This document shows, piece by piece, positions 53,779 through 63,282 of a stretch of DNA of 64,000 nucleotides. Numbering within the stretch: the first letter of the stretch is position 1; every line of letters begins with the position of its first letter. The translations under genes and the position numbers were made by a program. The DNA is taken from NCBI GenBank assembly GCA_017504405.1, contig JAFVRG010000002.1:1-64000 (forward strand), read 5' to 3'. The notes below the pieces were generated by a model. That model did not search any database. It saw only the letters and a program-made list of their open reading frames with translations, and was not told the origin of the DNA. The DNA is from Clostridia bacterium. Lineage in GTDB: Bacteria; Bacillota; Clostridia; Oscillospirales; CAG-272.

Positions 53779-53937
53779 TTACGCCTCCGAGAAGCTGTCC
53801 TTGCCTGCTCCGCAGAGGGGGCACTCAAAGTCGTCGGGAAGATCCTCAAACTTGGTTCCGGGCGCTATTCCGTTCTCAGGTGAGCCCTCTGCCTCGTCGT
53901 ACTCCCAACCGCAAAGGTCGCATACATACTTTTTCAT
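53779..53937 (-). CDS. Rubredoxin
   Basis: A 52-residue rubredoxin, from an ATG at 53937 (GGAGGATACTG upstream) to TAA at 53779. The iron centre cysteines are in [15 protein letters not shown] and [13 protein letters not shown], with [10 protein letters not shown] between, the standard spacing. It lies 20 bases after the flavodiiron protein and should donate electrons to it, although that protein already carries its own rubredoxin domain. Confidence 0.93.
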   Translation of the reverse strand: MKKYVCDLCGWEYDEAEGSPENGIAPGTKFEDLPDDFECPLCGAGKDSFSEA

Positions 53938-53957
53938 AACAGTATCCTCCAAAAAAA

Positions 53958-55748
53958 TTATTTTATAGGTTCAAAATCAGCGGCGCCGTGCTTGCAAAGC
54001 GGGCAAATGAAATCCTCGGGAAGAGGATCGCCCTCATACACGTATCCGCATATTTTACATACATAGCCCTTTTTGCCCTCGGTTTTGGGCTTGGGCTTTA
54101 CGTTGTTCTGATAATAGGTATACGTCATAGTTTCCCTGTCCGAAAGCACACGTGCCTCGGTAACGGAGCATATAAACATTCCGTGAGTGTCAAGGTCTAT
54201 ATATTGCTCAACCTCAAGCGACATAAAGGAGTTTATATACCTCGGCAGGAAAACAAGCCCGTTATCGGAATAAAGAGGCTCGCAGTCCTTGAACTTATCC
54301 ACGTTTCTGCCGCTCTGGAAGCCGAAGGTTTCAAACACCTTGAAGGGGGCGTCAACCGTAAGGCAGTTAATGTTCATCTTGCCCGTCTGCTTGATTACGT
54401 GATGCGAATAATTCTGCTTGTTTATCGTAACCGCTATTCTATTCGGTGTATTCGTCACCTGTGTGACGGTGTTAACGATAAGTCCGTTATCCTTTTTACC
54501 GTCATTTGAGGTTACAACGTACAGACCGTATCCGATATTGAAAAGAGCAGTGAGGTCGTTTTTGTTGGCGGTCTCGCTCTGTCTTGCAAGATATTCACGG
54601 CAGAGCTCACCTGCAAGAGCATTGAGCTGCTCGGTGCTGTCCTCATTCAGAGCAGACAGTATCTTAACCGTCGTATCGGTAAAGGTGAGGTTTTTGCACT
54701 TTGAGAGCATCTCTCTCATAACCTTAGCCGCAAGAGGTGCCCAGCTTCCGTTTTCAACGAGCGCAACAGTTCTGTTGCTGTAATTGCGCTCTGTCAGGTG
54801 ATTTATAAATTCACGCATAAACGGGAAAATGTCGGCGTTGTAGGTGGTTGTAGCCAAAACGAGCTTGCTGTATCTGAATGCGTCCTCCACTGCCTCCGCC
54901 ATATCGGTTCTGGCGAGGTCGTGAATTACAACCTTGGGCGCACCGTTTGCCTCAAGCTTTTCTTTAAGCTGCATAACAGCCTTTTTCGTATTTCCGTAAA
55001 CCGAGGTGTACGCTATCACAACGCCGTCGTCCTCGGGCTGATAGCTCGACCAGGTGTTGTAAAGACCGATATAATATCCGAGATTTTCTGTGAGCACAGG
55101 GCCGTGCAGAGGGCAGATTATCTGAATATCGAGCCCTGCCGCCTTTTTGAGCAATGCCTGTACCTGCGCACCGTATTTTCCGACAATTCCTATATAGTAG
55201 CGACGTGCCTCGCAAGCCCATTCCTCGTCGGCATCGAGCGCACCAAACTTGCCAAAGCCGTCAGCGGAGAAAAGCACCTTATCCGTGCTATCGTAGGTGA
55301 CTATAACCTCGGGCCAATGCACCATCGGAGCGCATACAAACGTAAGGCTGTGCTTGCCAAGTGAGAGGGTATCGCCCTCGCCGACAACTACCTGCCTGTC
55401 GGAGAAATCGTTGCCGAAGAAGTTTTTCATCATAACAAAAGCCTTCGCCGACGAAACTATTTTGGCATCGGGATAAGCCTTTACAAAGTTAACTATGTTT
55501 GCGGAGTGGTCAGGCTCCATATGCTGAATGATGAGATAATCCGGCTTTCTTCCGCCGAGAGCCTCCTGCAAATTATCCAGCCACTCGTGCGTGAAGCTCG
55601 CATCAACGGTATCCATAACCGCTATTTTTTCATCAATAATTACGTATGAATTGTAGGCAATTCCGTTGGGAACCTCATACTGTCCCTCGAATAAATCAAT
55701 CTTTCTGTCATTGACACCTATATATTTTATATCGTCCGTTATTCTCAT
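53958..55748 (-). CDS. Flavodiiron protein with flavin reductase and rubredoxin domains
   Basis: A 596-residue four-domain protein. Residues 1-250: metallo-beta-lactamase-like diiron core with HMEPDHSAN (His76, Glu78, Asp80, His81) and further ligands in APMVHWPE and CPLHGPV. Residues about 258-395: flavodoxin (FMN) domain, [18 protein letters not shown]. Residues about 405-545: flavin-reductase-like domain ([19 protein letters not shown]). Residues about 552-596: rubredoxin ([22 protein letters not shown]). This fusion class reduces O2 (or NO) to water and protects anaerobes. Minus-strand promoter with TATAAT at 55778-55783. Confidence 0.93.
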   Translation of the reverse strand: MRITDDIKYIGVNDRKIDLFEGQYEVPNGIAYNSYVIIDEKIAVMDTVDASFTHEWLDNLQEALGGRKPDYLIIQHMEPDHSANIVNFVKAYPDAKIVSSAKAFVMMKNFFGNDFSDRQVVVGEGDTLSLGKHSLTFVCAPMVHWPEVIVTYDSTDKVLFSADGFGKFGALDADEEWACEARRYYIGIVGKYGAQVQALLKKAAGLDIQIICPLHGPVLTENLGYYIGLYNTWSSYQPEDDGVVIAYTSVYGNTKKAVMQLKEKLEANGAPKVVIHDLARTDMAEAVEDAFRYSKLVLATTTYNADIFPFMREFINHLTERNYSNRTVALVENGSWAPLAAKVMREMLSKCKNLTFTDTTVKILSALNEDSTEQLNALAGELCREYLARQSETANKNDLTALFNIGYGLYVVTSNDGKKDNGLIVNTVTQVTNTPNRIAVTINKQNYSHHVIKQTGKMNINCLTVDAPFKVFETFGFQSGRNVDKFKDCEPLYSDNGLVFLPRYINSFMSLEVEQYIDLDTHGMFICSVTEARVLSDRETMTYTYYQNNVKPKPKTEGKKGYVCKICGYVYEGDPLPEDFICPLCKHGAADFEPIK

Positions 55749-55899
55749 AACCTTTTCCTTCCAACGTATTTTATTATATTATAACATATTTTCCAAAAAT
55801 AAAGCAATAATTTTATAAAAAATAATGGTGAAAATTCAGCGCAAGGACTGCGTCATAGGCATAACTGCGTCTCTGCCAATCCTTCATAGGTTGTTTTTG

Positions 55900-55928
55900 T
55901 TGACAACAGCCTCTTTTTGTGATAAAAT
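55900..55928 (+). promoter_or_regulatory. Promoter of the FAD-dependent oxidoreductase gene
   Basis: TTGACA (55900-55905), 17 bases, TAAAAT (55923-55928), followed by GGAGGAAATT and the ATG at 55981. Confidence 0.7.
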
Positions 55929-55980
55929 ATATTTAGAATTTTCCGCCGGGACACCTCGGCGGTTATTTGCGGAGGAAATT

Positions 55981-57348
55981 ATGAATTACGACGTTATAAT
56001 CATCGGAGCAGGCCCCGGCGGTATATTCTCCGCCTACGAGCTCTCCCTGCAAAACCCCAATCTCAAGGTTGCTGTTTTTGAGGCGGGACATGCGCTCAGC
56101 AAGCGCCACTGTCCTATTGACGGCGACAAGATCAAAAGCTGTATAAACTGCAAAACCTGCTCGATTATGAGCGGCTTTGGCGGCGCAGGAGCTTTTTCTG
56201 ACGGAAAATACAATATAACAAACGATTTTGGCGGAACACTGCACGAATATATTGGCAAGGAAAAGGCGCTTGACCTGATGCGCTACGTCGATGAAATAAA
56301 TATGCGCTACGGCGGCGAGGGAACAAAGCTATATTCTACCGCAGGCTCTAAATTTAAAAAGCAGTGTATTCAGCACAACCTGCATCTTCTCGACGCATCG
56401 GTGCGCCACCTTGGCACGGATATAAACTATGTGGTGCTCGAAAACATATACGACTATCTTAAGGACAAGGTCGAATTTTTCTTCGACTGTCCCGTAACAA
56501 GGGTTGTAAAAACCGACGGGGGATTTGAGGTTTGCACGGAAAAGGATACGTTCACCTGCGAAAAGTGCATAATTTCGGTAGGAAGAAGCGGCAGCAAGTG
56601 GATGGAAAAGGTATGCTCCGAGCTTGGAATTGAAACAAATTCCAACCGAGTTGATATAGGCGTGCGTGTAGAGCTGCCCGCCGAGGTTTTCTCGCATCTG
56701 ACAGATGAGCTTTATGAGAGCAAGATAGTTTACCGCACCGAAAAATACGCAGACAAGGTACGTACCTTCTGTATGAACCCCAAGGGTGCTGTTGTTAATG
56801 AAAACACCAACGGAATTATAACGGTAAACGGACACAGCTACGAGGACCCCGAAAAGCAGACAGAGAACACAAATTTTGCCCTCCTGGTGGCGAAGCATTT
56901 TTCCGAGCCGTTTAAGGACTCAAACGGATACGGTGAATCAATTGCACGCCTTAGCAATATGCTCGGCGGCGGAGTTATAGTTCAGCGCTTTGGCGACCTC
57001 ATTCAGGGACGCCGTTCAACTCCGAGCAGAATAGAGGAGGCGTTTATCACGCCCACTCTCAAGGCAACGCCGGGAGATTTGAGCCTCGTGCTTCCCAAAC
57101 GAATACTTGACGGAATAATCGAGATGATTTACGCCCTTGATAAGATAGCGCCCGGAACGGCAAACGACGACACACTCCTTTACGGCGTTGAGGTTAAATT
57201 CTACAATATGGAGGTTGACGTTGACGAAAACCTCGAGTCCTGTCACAAGGGACTGTACGTCATAGGCGACGGCAGCGGAATCACCCATTCCCTCTCGCAC
57301 GCCTCTGCAAGCGGTGTCTACGTCGCCCGCAAAATCGCAGCAAATTAA
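55981..57348 (+). CDS. FAD-dependent oxidoreductase (uncharacterised dehydrogenase)
   Basis: A 455-residue flavoprotein. N-terminal FAD motif DVIIIGAGPGGIFSAYELS, a Cys pair in SCINCKTCSIMSGFGGAGAFSDGKY, NAD/substrate region CIISVGRSGSKWMEKV and the closing FAD contact GLYVIGDGSGITHSLSHASASG. These features match a widespread group of uncharacterised FAD-dependent dehydrogenases. ATG at 55981 has GGAGGAAATT upstream; a longer in-frame reading runs back through the promoter and is rejected. It is followed by the HTH gene after 33 bases. Confidence 0.85.
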   Translation: MNYDVIIIGAGPGGIFSAYELSLQNPNLKVAVFEAGHALSKRHCPIDGDKIKSCINCKTCSIMSGFGGAGAFSDGKYNITNDFGGTLHEYIGKEKALDLMRYVDEINMRYGGEGTKLYSTAGSKFKKQCIQHNLHLLDASVRHLGTDINYVVLENIYDYLKDKVEFFFDCPVTRVVKTDGGFEVCTEKDTFTCEKCIISVGRSGSKWMEKVCSELGIETNSNRVDIGVRVELPAEVFSHLTDELYESKIVYRTEKYADKVRTFCMNPKGAVVNENTNGIITVNGHSYEDPEKQTENTNFALLVAKHFSEPFKDSNGYGESIARLSNMLGGGVIVQRFGDLIQGRRSTPSRIEEAFITPTLKATPGDLSLVLPKRILDGIIEMIYALDKIAPGTANDDTLLYGVEVKFYNMEVDVDENLESCHKGLYVIGDGSGITHSLSHASASGVYVARKIAAN

Positions 57349-57381
57349 CAGAATTGCCTTCAATAAAAAGGATGAAATTCT

Positions 57382-57636
57382 ATGAAAATTCGGAAGCAGT
57401 CTTACGGAAACGCTAACTTGGTAGAAAAAAACATCGAACGAATTCGCAAGCAAAGAGGCTTCAAGCAAAAGGATTTTATAGCTCGGATGCAGATAATGGG
57501 CTGTGATATAAATCCGACCAGCTACTCTAAGCTTGAAGGACAAGTCAGAAGCGCCACTGACAAAGAAATTTTTGTGATTGCTAAAATTCTTGGAGTATCA
57601 ATGGAGGAATTGTTTTTCTCAGAGATTTCGCACTGA
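57382..57636 (+). CDS. Small HTH-type (Cro/C1) regulator
   Basis: An 84-residue XRE-like protein: N-terminal basic arm (MKIRKQSYGNANLVEKN) and the five-helix HTH (RIRKQRGFKQKDFIARMQIM, NPTSYSKLEGQVRSATDKEI, IAKILGVSMEELF). AAAGGATG precedes the ATG. Its 33-base distance from the FAD oxidoreductase gene allows co-transcription. Its targets are unknown; the gene is more AT-rich than the neighbour. Confidence 0.85.
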   Translation: MKIRKQSYGNANLVEKNIERIRKQRGFKQKDFIARMQIMGCDINPTSYSKLEGQVRSATDKEIFVIAKILGVSMEELFFSEISH

Positions 57637-57706
57637 GAATTCAGCAAATTGGGATAAAATTAAAGTCACAGATTTTATTCACCGCAAGGTAGATAGAAAG
57701 AACAGG

Positions 57707-57784
57707 TGCTTTTTGAAAAATCTTAGCAAAAACTTTTGCAAAGAAAAATAAAGGCGTGGCACAAAAAGTGCCTCGCCTTTATTT
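57707..57784 (-). repeat. Dispersed convergent-junction element R4
   Basis: Read on the minus strand: hairpin AAAGGCGAGGCAC, loop TTTTT, GTGCCACGCCTTT (57747-57784), TATTTTTC, then the core AAAAGTTTTTGCTAAG and ATTTTTCAAAAAGC (57707-57737). On the plus strand the same hairpin is a good terminator of the HTH gene. Lies between the convergent HTH and rnc genes. Confidence 0.75.
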
Positions 57785-57845
57785 TTAAACGTATTTAATC
57801 GCAGATTTATTGCGTAGGGGCAACCCCTTATTGATTATGACGGGT

Positions 57846-58574
57846 TTATATTCCCAGCTCCTCGGCTGCGAGGGCAGCGGCGGCGAGCTCAGCATTCTTT
57901 ATGCTGTTTGCCTTAGCCGTTTTGTATTCCTTACCGTCAAGCAAAAGCGCACGGAAGTAGGTTCTGTCGTGGTCCGGGCCCTTGCACCCCTTGTCAAGAT
58001 AGGAGAACGGCAGCTTTCTTGCCTGCGCATATTCCTGAATTATGTTTTTGGGGTTTTTCTTATAGTTCTTTTTCAGAAATTGCTCGGTGTCGAGCATACG
58101 CACAACGGCATTTCGAGCCACCTCGAAATCCCTGCCGCTGTCAATGAATATAGCGCCGATTATACTCTCAAAAAGGTCCTCCATTACAGAGGGCTGTCTG
58201 CTGATACTCTCACGCTTATCACCCTCGCCGAGCAAAAAGTATTTGTATAGCCCCAGCTCGTCAATGCGGCTTGAAAGCATACGCTTGTCACTCAGATTGC
58301 TTTTGATGACCGTGAGCGCTCCCTCGTCGAGCATTGAGTGCATACCCCTTTCGTCAACTGACGAATACTTGCCCGTCATTTCATAAATGACCGAGCAGCC
58401 GAGCACGCTGTCACCGAGAAATTCCAAAACCTCGTTGCACTCACATTCGGTATCACCCGCCTGCCTTTTTTCATTACAGTAGGAGCGCCGTGTGAATGCC
58501 TGAATCAGCAGAGATTTATTTTTGAAGGTATAGCCGATAGCCTTTTCTATCGCCACAATGTCGGCCTTGTTCAT
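57846..58574 (-). CDS. rnc: Ribonuclease III
   Basis: A 242-residue RNase III that cuts double-stranded RNA. Nuclease domain (about 5-155) with signature NEVLEFLGDSVLG (Glu48, Glu51, Asp55) and EDLFESIIGAIFID (Asp133, Glu136); dsRNA-binding domain (about 170-242) with NPKNIIQEYAQARKLPFSYL and a closing KNAELAAAALAAEEL. It overlaps nfnB by four bases (ATGA), an unusual operon partner. Three consecutive catalytic positions are intact, so it should be active. Confidence 0.92.
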   Translation of the reverse strand: MNKADIVAIEKAIGYTFKNKSLLIQAFTRRSYCNEKRQAGDTECECNEVLEFLGDSVLGCSVIYEMTGKYSSVDERGMHSMLDEGALTVIKSNLSDKRMLSSRIDELGLYKYFLLGEGDKRESISRQPSVMEDLFESIIGAIFIDSGRDFEVARNAVVRMLDTEQFLKKNYKKNPKNIIQEYAQARKLPFSYLDKGCKGPDHDRTYFRALLLDGKEYKTAKANSIKNAELAAAALAAEELGI

Positions 58575-59992
58575 ACGCCTTCCTTTTCCTTTATGTATTT
58601 ATCAATGGCAGCTGCTGCCTTTTTGCCTGCGCCCATAGCGAGAATTACCGTTGCGGCGCCTGTTACGGCATCTCCGCCTGCGTATATTCCCGTGCGTGAG
58701 GTGAGTCCGTCGCTGTCGGCGATTATACCGCCCCATCTCTCGGTTTCAAGACCCTCTGTTGTGGATTTAATCAGGGGGTTAGGGGACGTACCGAGTGCCA
58801 TAATTACGCAGTCGAGCTCTATTTCAAATTCGCTGCCTGCCTTTTCAACAGGACGGCACCTGCCCGATTCGTCAGGCTCGCCGAGCTCCATTTCAACGCA
58901 TCTCATAGCACGGACAAAGCCGTTTTGCGGGTCACGTCTATCCTCCTTATTCTCATATCCGAGAATTTCTACGGGGTTTGTGAGGAGCTTGAATATGATA
59001 CCCTCCTCCTTTGCGTGCTCGATCTCCTCGGCACGTGCGGGAAGCTCGCTCTCGCCACGGCGGTATACTATGTAAACCTCAGCGCCCAGTCGCTTTGCGC
59101 ATCTCGCCGCATCCATAGCGACGTTGCCGCCTCCGACAACCGCCACACGGTGTGCGTGCATTATGGGAGTCGCGCTGTTATCCTTATAGGATTTCATGAG
59201 GTTAATTCTCGTCAGAAATTCGTTTGCGGAGTAAACACCCTTCAGATTTTCACCGGGTATTCTCATAAACTTGGGAAGTCCTGCGCCCGATGCGATGAAC
59301 ACCGCCTCAAAGCCCATATCGGTCATCAGCTCGTCAATCGAGAGTATTCTGCCGATTACCATATTGGTTTCGATTTTTACACCCATAGCGGCAAGTCCCG
59401 CAATCTCACGGGAAACGATGCTCTTGGGCAAACGGAATTCGGGTATTCCGTAAACGAGAACTCCGCCTGCAACGTGCAGAGCCTCGTAAACCGTGACATC
59501 ATAGCCCAGACGGGCGAGGTCACCAGCACAGGTAAGACCCGCAGGACCAGAGCCGATTATCGCTACCTTGTGTCCGTTTTTCTCTATTTTCTGTTCCTTG
59601 ATTTCGGTGTGGGCGTTGTGATAGTCGGCAACGAAGCGCTCCAGCCTGCCTATTGCAACAGGCTCGCCCTTTTTGCCTCGCACGCACCTCTGCTCACACT
59701 GGCTCTCCTGAGGGCATACACGTCCGCAGACGGCTGGCAGAGATGAGGATTTTGAGATTATCTCAAACGCCTCCTCGAATTTACCCTCGGCAACCCTCTC
59801 GATAAAGGCGGGTATATCTATCATTACGGGACAGCCCGATACACAGGGCTTTGTCTTGCAGTTAAGGCAACGCTTCGCCTCGTCTATTGCAGTCTCTTCG
59901 GTGTATCCGAGTGTTACCTCGTCAAAATTTTTATTTCTTACGTCGGGTGCCTGAGCGGGCATCTCGTTCTTTTTAAGTGAAAGGTTTGGCAT
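58571..59992 (-). CDS. nfnB: NfnB-type subunit (glutamate synthase small-chain family)
   Basis: A 473-residue iron-sulfur flavoprotein: cysteines of two [4Fe-4S] clusters in CLNCKTKPCVSGCPV and VCGRVCPQESQCEQRC, FAD motif GSGPAGLTCAGDLARLGYDVTVYE (in part), NADPH site VVGGGNVAMDAARCAKRLGA and the terminal GIYAGGDAVTGAATVILAMGAGKKA. Because it is preceded immediately by an NfnA-type gene (one-base overlap), it is read as the large subunit of NADH-dependent reduced ferredoxin:NADP+ oxidoreductase, not as the small chain of glutamate synthase (often labelled gltA/gltD). Confidence 0.9.
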   Translation of the reverse strand: MPNLSLKKNEMPAQAPDVRNKNFDEVTLGYTEETAIDEAKRCLNCKTKPCVSGCPVMIDIPAFIERVAEGKFEEAFEIISKSSSLPAVCGRVCPQESQCEQRCVRGKKGEPVAIGRLERFVADYHNAHTEIKEQKIEKNGHKVAIIGSGPAGLTCAGDLARLGYDVTVYEALHVAGGVLVYGIPEFRLPKSIVSREIAGLAAMGVKIETNMVIGRILSIDELMTDMGFEAVFIASGAGLPKFMRIPGENLKGVYSANEFLTRINLMKSYKDNSATPIMHAHRVAVVGGGNVAMDAARCAKRLGAEVYIVYRRGESELPARAEEIEHAKEEGIIFKLLTNPVEILGYENKEDRRDPQNGFVRAMRCVEMELGEPDESGRCRPVEKAGSEFEIELDCVIMALGTSPNPLIKSTTEGLETERWGGIIADSDGLTSRTGIYAGGDAVTGAATVILAMGAGKKAAAAIDKYIKEKEGV

Positions 59993-60834
59993 TATTTTAC
60001 CTCCTTCTTAAAGAGATTACAGGTCGCCTCGTATGCGTGGCGCTCGAAATCCCTGTACATTGACGAGCGTGATATAGCCTCGTCAAAGTCAATCTCGTGT
60101 GCGTCAAACTCGGGTCCGTCAACGCACGCAAAAACGGTTTTTCCGCCTACACTCAAGCGACAGCCGCCGCACATACCCGTTCCGTCAATCATGACGGGGT
60201 TCATTGAGGCAACCGTTTTTATGCCGTACTGCTTTGTCAAGAGAGACACGAATTTCATCATTATAAGCGGACCGATAGTTATAACCTCGTCGTAGCTCTC
60301 GCCGCTCTCTATGAGCTTTTTGAGGGCGTCGGTAACAAGTCCCTTTTCTCCCGCCGAGCCGTCATCGCTCATGAGCACGAATTTGTCGGAAACGGCACGG
60401 AATTCATCCTCGAGTATCACGAGCTCCTTTGAGCGGAAGCCCACTATCGAGTGCACCTCACAGCCCAGCGAATGCAGCTTCTTTGCTACGGGATATGCAA
60501 TTGCAGAGCCGATGCCTCCGCCGACAACCGCAACCTTTTTAAGTCCGTCTGTGTGAGTTTTTCTGCCGAGCGGTCCGACGAAATCATGAATAAAATCACC
60601 TTCGTTCAGATGATTTAGCTTCTCGGTCGTAGCGCCTACCACCTGAAAAATTATAGTAACCCAGCCCTCGTTTCTGTCAAAATCCGCTATGGTCAGAGGT
60701 ATTCTCTCTCCGTCCTCATCGGTTCTGAGTATTATAAACTGTCCGGGCTCAGCCTTTTTCGCTATCAGGGGAGCCTCGATATTCATACGGGTAACCGTAG
60801 GGTTCAGAATTTCCTTTTTTAAAATACGAAACAT
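59992..60834 (-). CDS. nfnA: NfnA-type subunit (ferredoxin-NADP reductase family)
   Basis: A 280-residue subunit with FAD-binding (ILRTDEDGERIPLTIADFD), NAD-binding (KVAVVGGGIGSAIAYPVAKKL) and a C-terminal [2Fe-2S] motif (GTGMCGGCRLSVGGKTVFAC, then DGPEFDAHEIDF). ATG at 60834 has AGGAGAAAAT upstream; an 18-base longer TTG-started frame lacks one. With NfnB it should couple NADH and reduced ferredoxin to NADP+ reduction by flavin-based electron bifurcation, linking to the ferredoxin produced by IorAB. Confidence 0.9.
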   Translation of the reverse strand: MFRILKKEILNPTVTRMNIEAPLIAKKAEPGQFIILRTDEDGERIPLTIADFDRNEGWVTIIFQVVGATTEKLNHLNEGDFIHDFVGPLGRKTHTDGLKKVAVVGGGIGSAIAYPVAKKLHSLGCEVHSIVGFRSKELVILEDEFRAVSDKFVLMSDDGSAGEKGLVTDALKKLIESGESYDEVITIGPLIMMKFVSLLTKQYGIKTVASMNPVMIDGTGMCGGCRLSVGGKTVFACVDGPEFDAHEIDFDEAISRSSMYRDFERHAYEATCNLFKKEVK

Positions 60835-60851
60835 ATTTTCTCCTGTTATCA

Positions 60852-60880
60852 AAATGCACCGTGTTTTTCACGGCGCATTT
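60852..60880 (-). terminator. Terminator after pheT
   Basis: On the minus strand AAATGCGCCGTG, loop AAAAA, CACGGTGCATTTT, a 12-bp stem with one G-U pair, in the 59 bases between pheT and nfnA. The T-run is short. Confidence 0.6.
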
Positions 60881-60893
60881 CTGTTTTGTCGGC

Positions 60894-63269
60894 TTACGCC
60901 GTTTTCATGGTAAGACCTATGTCTGAAAGTGCAGAAATTACGGCATCAACGTTCTCGCTAACCTCTGCCTTAGAGAGCGTTCTCTCTGCGCTGACAAAGG
61001 TGAATCTGACGGTAAGGCTCGAATTTCCGTCCTCCGACTCATATACGTCAACTGCCTTGACCGAGCCGAGCAAATCACCGCCCGCATCCTTTGCAAGCGA
61101 GCAAACCTTAGCAAAATCAACCTTTTCAATATCTGCCGTGAAGGAAAGGTCGATGTCGATTGCAGGGAACTTTGAGGGCTCAGAGTATGAAATATCAGCC
61201 GCCGCTACACCCGAGAGGGTGTCCATATCTATCTCTGCATAAACGAGCGCAGCCTTTTTATCAATTTTGCCTGCCGTCTGGGGATGGACTGTGCCGAATA
61301 CGCCTATAACGTCATCGCCAACCGCTACCGAGTAGGTGTTTCTCGGATGCTGCCAGTTGAATTTGGTCTCAGCGTCAAGATAGCACGCATCCTTATGCTT
61401 AATATCGGTTACGATATGAGTGATAATATCACGTGCACGGAGGAAGAGTACCTCCTCGGATGCCGTACGTGATGAGAGCACGAACGAGAGCTTCTTGCGC
61501 TCAACGCAAAGCCCATCAGCGCCGTATCCCTCAACAACCTCTCCTACCTCGAAAATTCCGTAATCGTCGGAAAATCCACGGTTTTCGGAAACAAACGTCA
61601 GTATAGTAGGAACGATTGACGCACGCAGGGTAGCGTGATCGGGGGTCTGCGCATTTATCAGCCTCGGATTTTCGGGGACGTCTATCTTTAATTCCTTGTA
61701 CTTAGCGGCATCGCACCAAATATAGGAATGAACCTCGTTCAGGTTATAGCGCTGTACTAAAATATCCTTTGCACGGTTAACGTCAGTCTTGATAGCCTCT
61801 TTCCTTACAGGGAACAGGGGGCTGAGCGTGGTTTCAATCTTGAAGTTGTCGTAGCCGTATATACGGGTTATTTCCTCAATCAGGTCAGCCTTTATGGTAA
61901 CGTCCTTTGTTGCACGCCACGAGGGCACGTCCACAGTAAACACCTCGCCGTTCTGCGAAACGCCGAAGCCGAGCGCTATGAGCGTTTTAACGATTTCCTC
62001 ATCGGAAATTTCTATACCCGTGTACTTGTTTATATAGGGCTTATCAATATCAATTGTGATTTTTTCGTAGTGACGGGGGTATCTGTCTGTCATTTTAGAT
62101 GCAACCCTCGCCTCGGGAGCTATATCAAGGAGCAGCTTTATAAATCTCTTGGTAGCCGTTTCGGTGAGCTCGGGGTCGAGAATCTTCTCGTATCTCATGC
62201 TCGCATCGGTACGGAGACCTATCCTTGACGAGGTCTTTCTGATTGACACTCCGTCAAAGTTTGCGCTCTCGAGCAAGAGCGAGTCGGTGTCATCCTCGAT
62301 TTCGCTGTCAAGACCGCCCATAATTCCCGCAATTGCGCTGGGGGTGTTGTTTGTGCATATCATGAGAGTATTCTCGTCGATGTGGCGCTCGTTGCCGTCA
62401 AGAGTTGTGAAGGTGAAGGGAGTATCAAATCTCTTAACCTCGATAGACTGAACCTTACGCATATCGAATGCGTGCATAGGCTGTCCAAGCTCGAGCATTA
62501 CGTAGTTGGTGAGGTCAGCGAGCAGATTTATCGAACGGGAGCCGCAGTAATAGAGGCGTATTCTCATATTGACGGGGCTTACGTTATGCTTTATGTTCTC
62601 CGCCTTGATACCGATATAACGGTAGCATAGTCTCGTTTCCTCGATTTTTATATCTATCTCGGGCAGATTGTCATATACCGAGAGGTCCGCCGCTTCAATG
62701 GGGCGAAGCTGTCTTTCCGCAAGCGTTGCAAACTCACGTGCAATGCCGTAGTGTCCCCACAAATCGGGGCGGTTGGTGAGGGATTTATTATCCACCTCGA
62801 AAATTATATCGTCTATCTGATATGCGTCCTTTATATCGGTGCCGAGAGGGATATCGTCGGTTATCTCCCAGAGCCCCGAATTGTCGGCGCTGATGCCGAG
62901 CTCCGCCTCGGAGCAGCACATACCGTGGGAAACAAAGCCCGCAACTGTAGCCGCAGATATGGGATGGCCCGATACGGAGCCGCCCTCGGTTGCAAATGCA
63001 ACCCTCATACCCTCACGGACGTTTGGTGCGCCGCATACGCAGTCAACTAAATCCTTGCCCGTATCAACCTTGAGAAGATGGAGCTTCTTTGAATTGGGGT
63101 GGTTTTCAACCGACGCTATGCGTGCGACAATTACACCGTAGGTGTCAGCACCCTTCTCGAACACCTCCTCAACCTCGGCGGTCGAGAGGGTGAATCTGTG
63201 AATGAGCTGCTTTTTATCAATACCGTCAAGATCAACGAAGTCGCTGATCCAGTTCATAGAAATATACAT
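60894..63269 (-). CDS. pheT: Phenylalanine--tRNA ligase beta subunit
   Basis: A 791-residue subunit of the heterotetrameric synthetase. Domain order is intact: N-terminal tRNA-binding-like domain (about 40-150, VENHPNSKKLHLLKVDTG and GAPNVREGMRVAFA), B3/B4 editing region (about 200-400, LGQPMHAFDMRKV, TLDGNERHIDENTLMIC), B5 (about 400-480), catalytic-like core, and the C-terminal anticodon-binding FDX-ACB domain (about 700-791, YSEPSKFPAIDIDLSF, SLTVRFTFVSAERTL). GAGGAG lies before the ATG. It follows pheS by 13 bases. Confidence 0.95.
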   Translation of the reverse strand: MYISMNWISDFVDLDGIDKKQLIHRFTLSTAEVEEVFEKGADTYGVIVARIASVENHPNSKKLHLLKVDTGKDLVDCVCGAPNVREGMRVAFATEGGSVSGHPISAATVAGFVSHGMCCSEAELGISADNSGLWEITDDIPLGTDIKDAYQIDDIIFEVDNKSLTNRPDLWGHYGIAREFATLAERQLRPIEAADLSVYDNLPEIDIKIEETRLCYRYIGIKAENIKHNVSPVNMRIRLYYCGSRSINLLADLTNYVMLELGQPMHAFDMRKVQSIEVKRFDTPFTFTTLDGNERHIDENTLMICTNNTPSAIAGIMGGLDSEIEDDTDSLLLESANFDGVSIRKTSSRIGLRTDASMRYEKILDPELTETATKRFIKLLLDIAPEARVASKMTDRYPRHYEKITIDIDKPYINKYTGIEISDEEIVKTLIALGFGVSQNGEVFTVDVPSWRATKDVTIKADLIEEITRIYGYDNFKIETTLSPLFPVRKEAIKTDVNRAKDILVQRYNLNEVHSYIWCDAAKYKELKIDVPENPRLINAQTPDHATLRASIVPTILTFVSENRGFSDDYGIFEVGEVVEGYGADGLCVERKKLSFVLSSRTASEEVLFLRARDIITHIVTDIKHKDACYLDAETKFNWQHPRNTYSVAVGDDVIGVFGTVHPQTAGKIDKKAALVYAEIDMDTLSGVAAADISYSEPSKFPAIDIDLSFTADIEKVDFAKVCSLAKDAGGDLLGSVKAVDVYESEDGNSSLTVRFTFVSAERTLSKAEVSENVDAVISALSDIGLTMKTA

Positions 63270-63282
63270 TTAGTTAATCTCC

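Noticed and set aside
55825..55980. N-terminal extension of the FAD oxidoreductase
   Set aside because: The extra 52 residues run through the TTGACA-17-TAAAAT promoter, and a strong ribosome site precedes the ATG at 55981.
58571..59992. Glutamate synthase small subunit (gltD)
   Set aside because: No large subunit is present, and the preceding overlapping gene is NfnA-like, so NfnB is the better reading.
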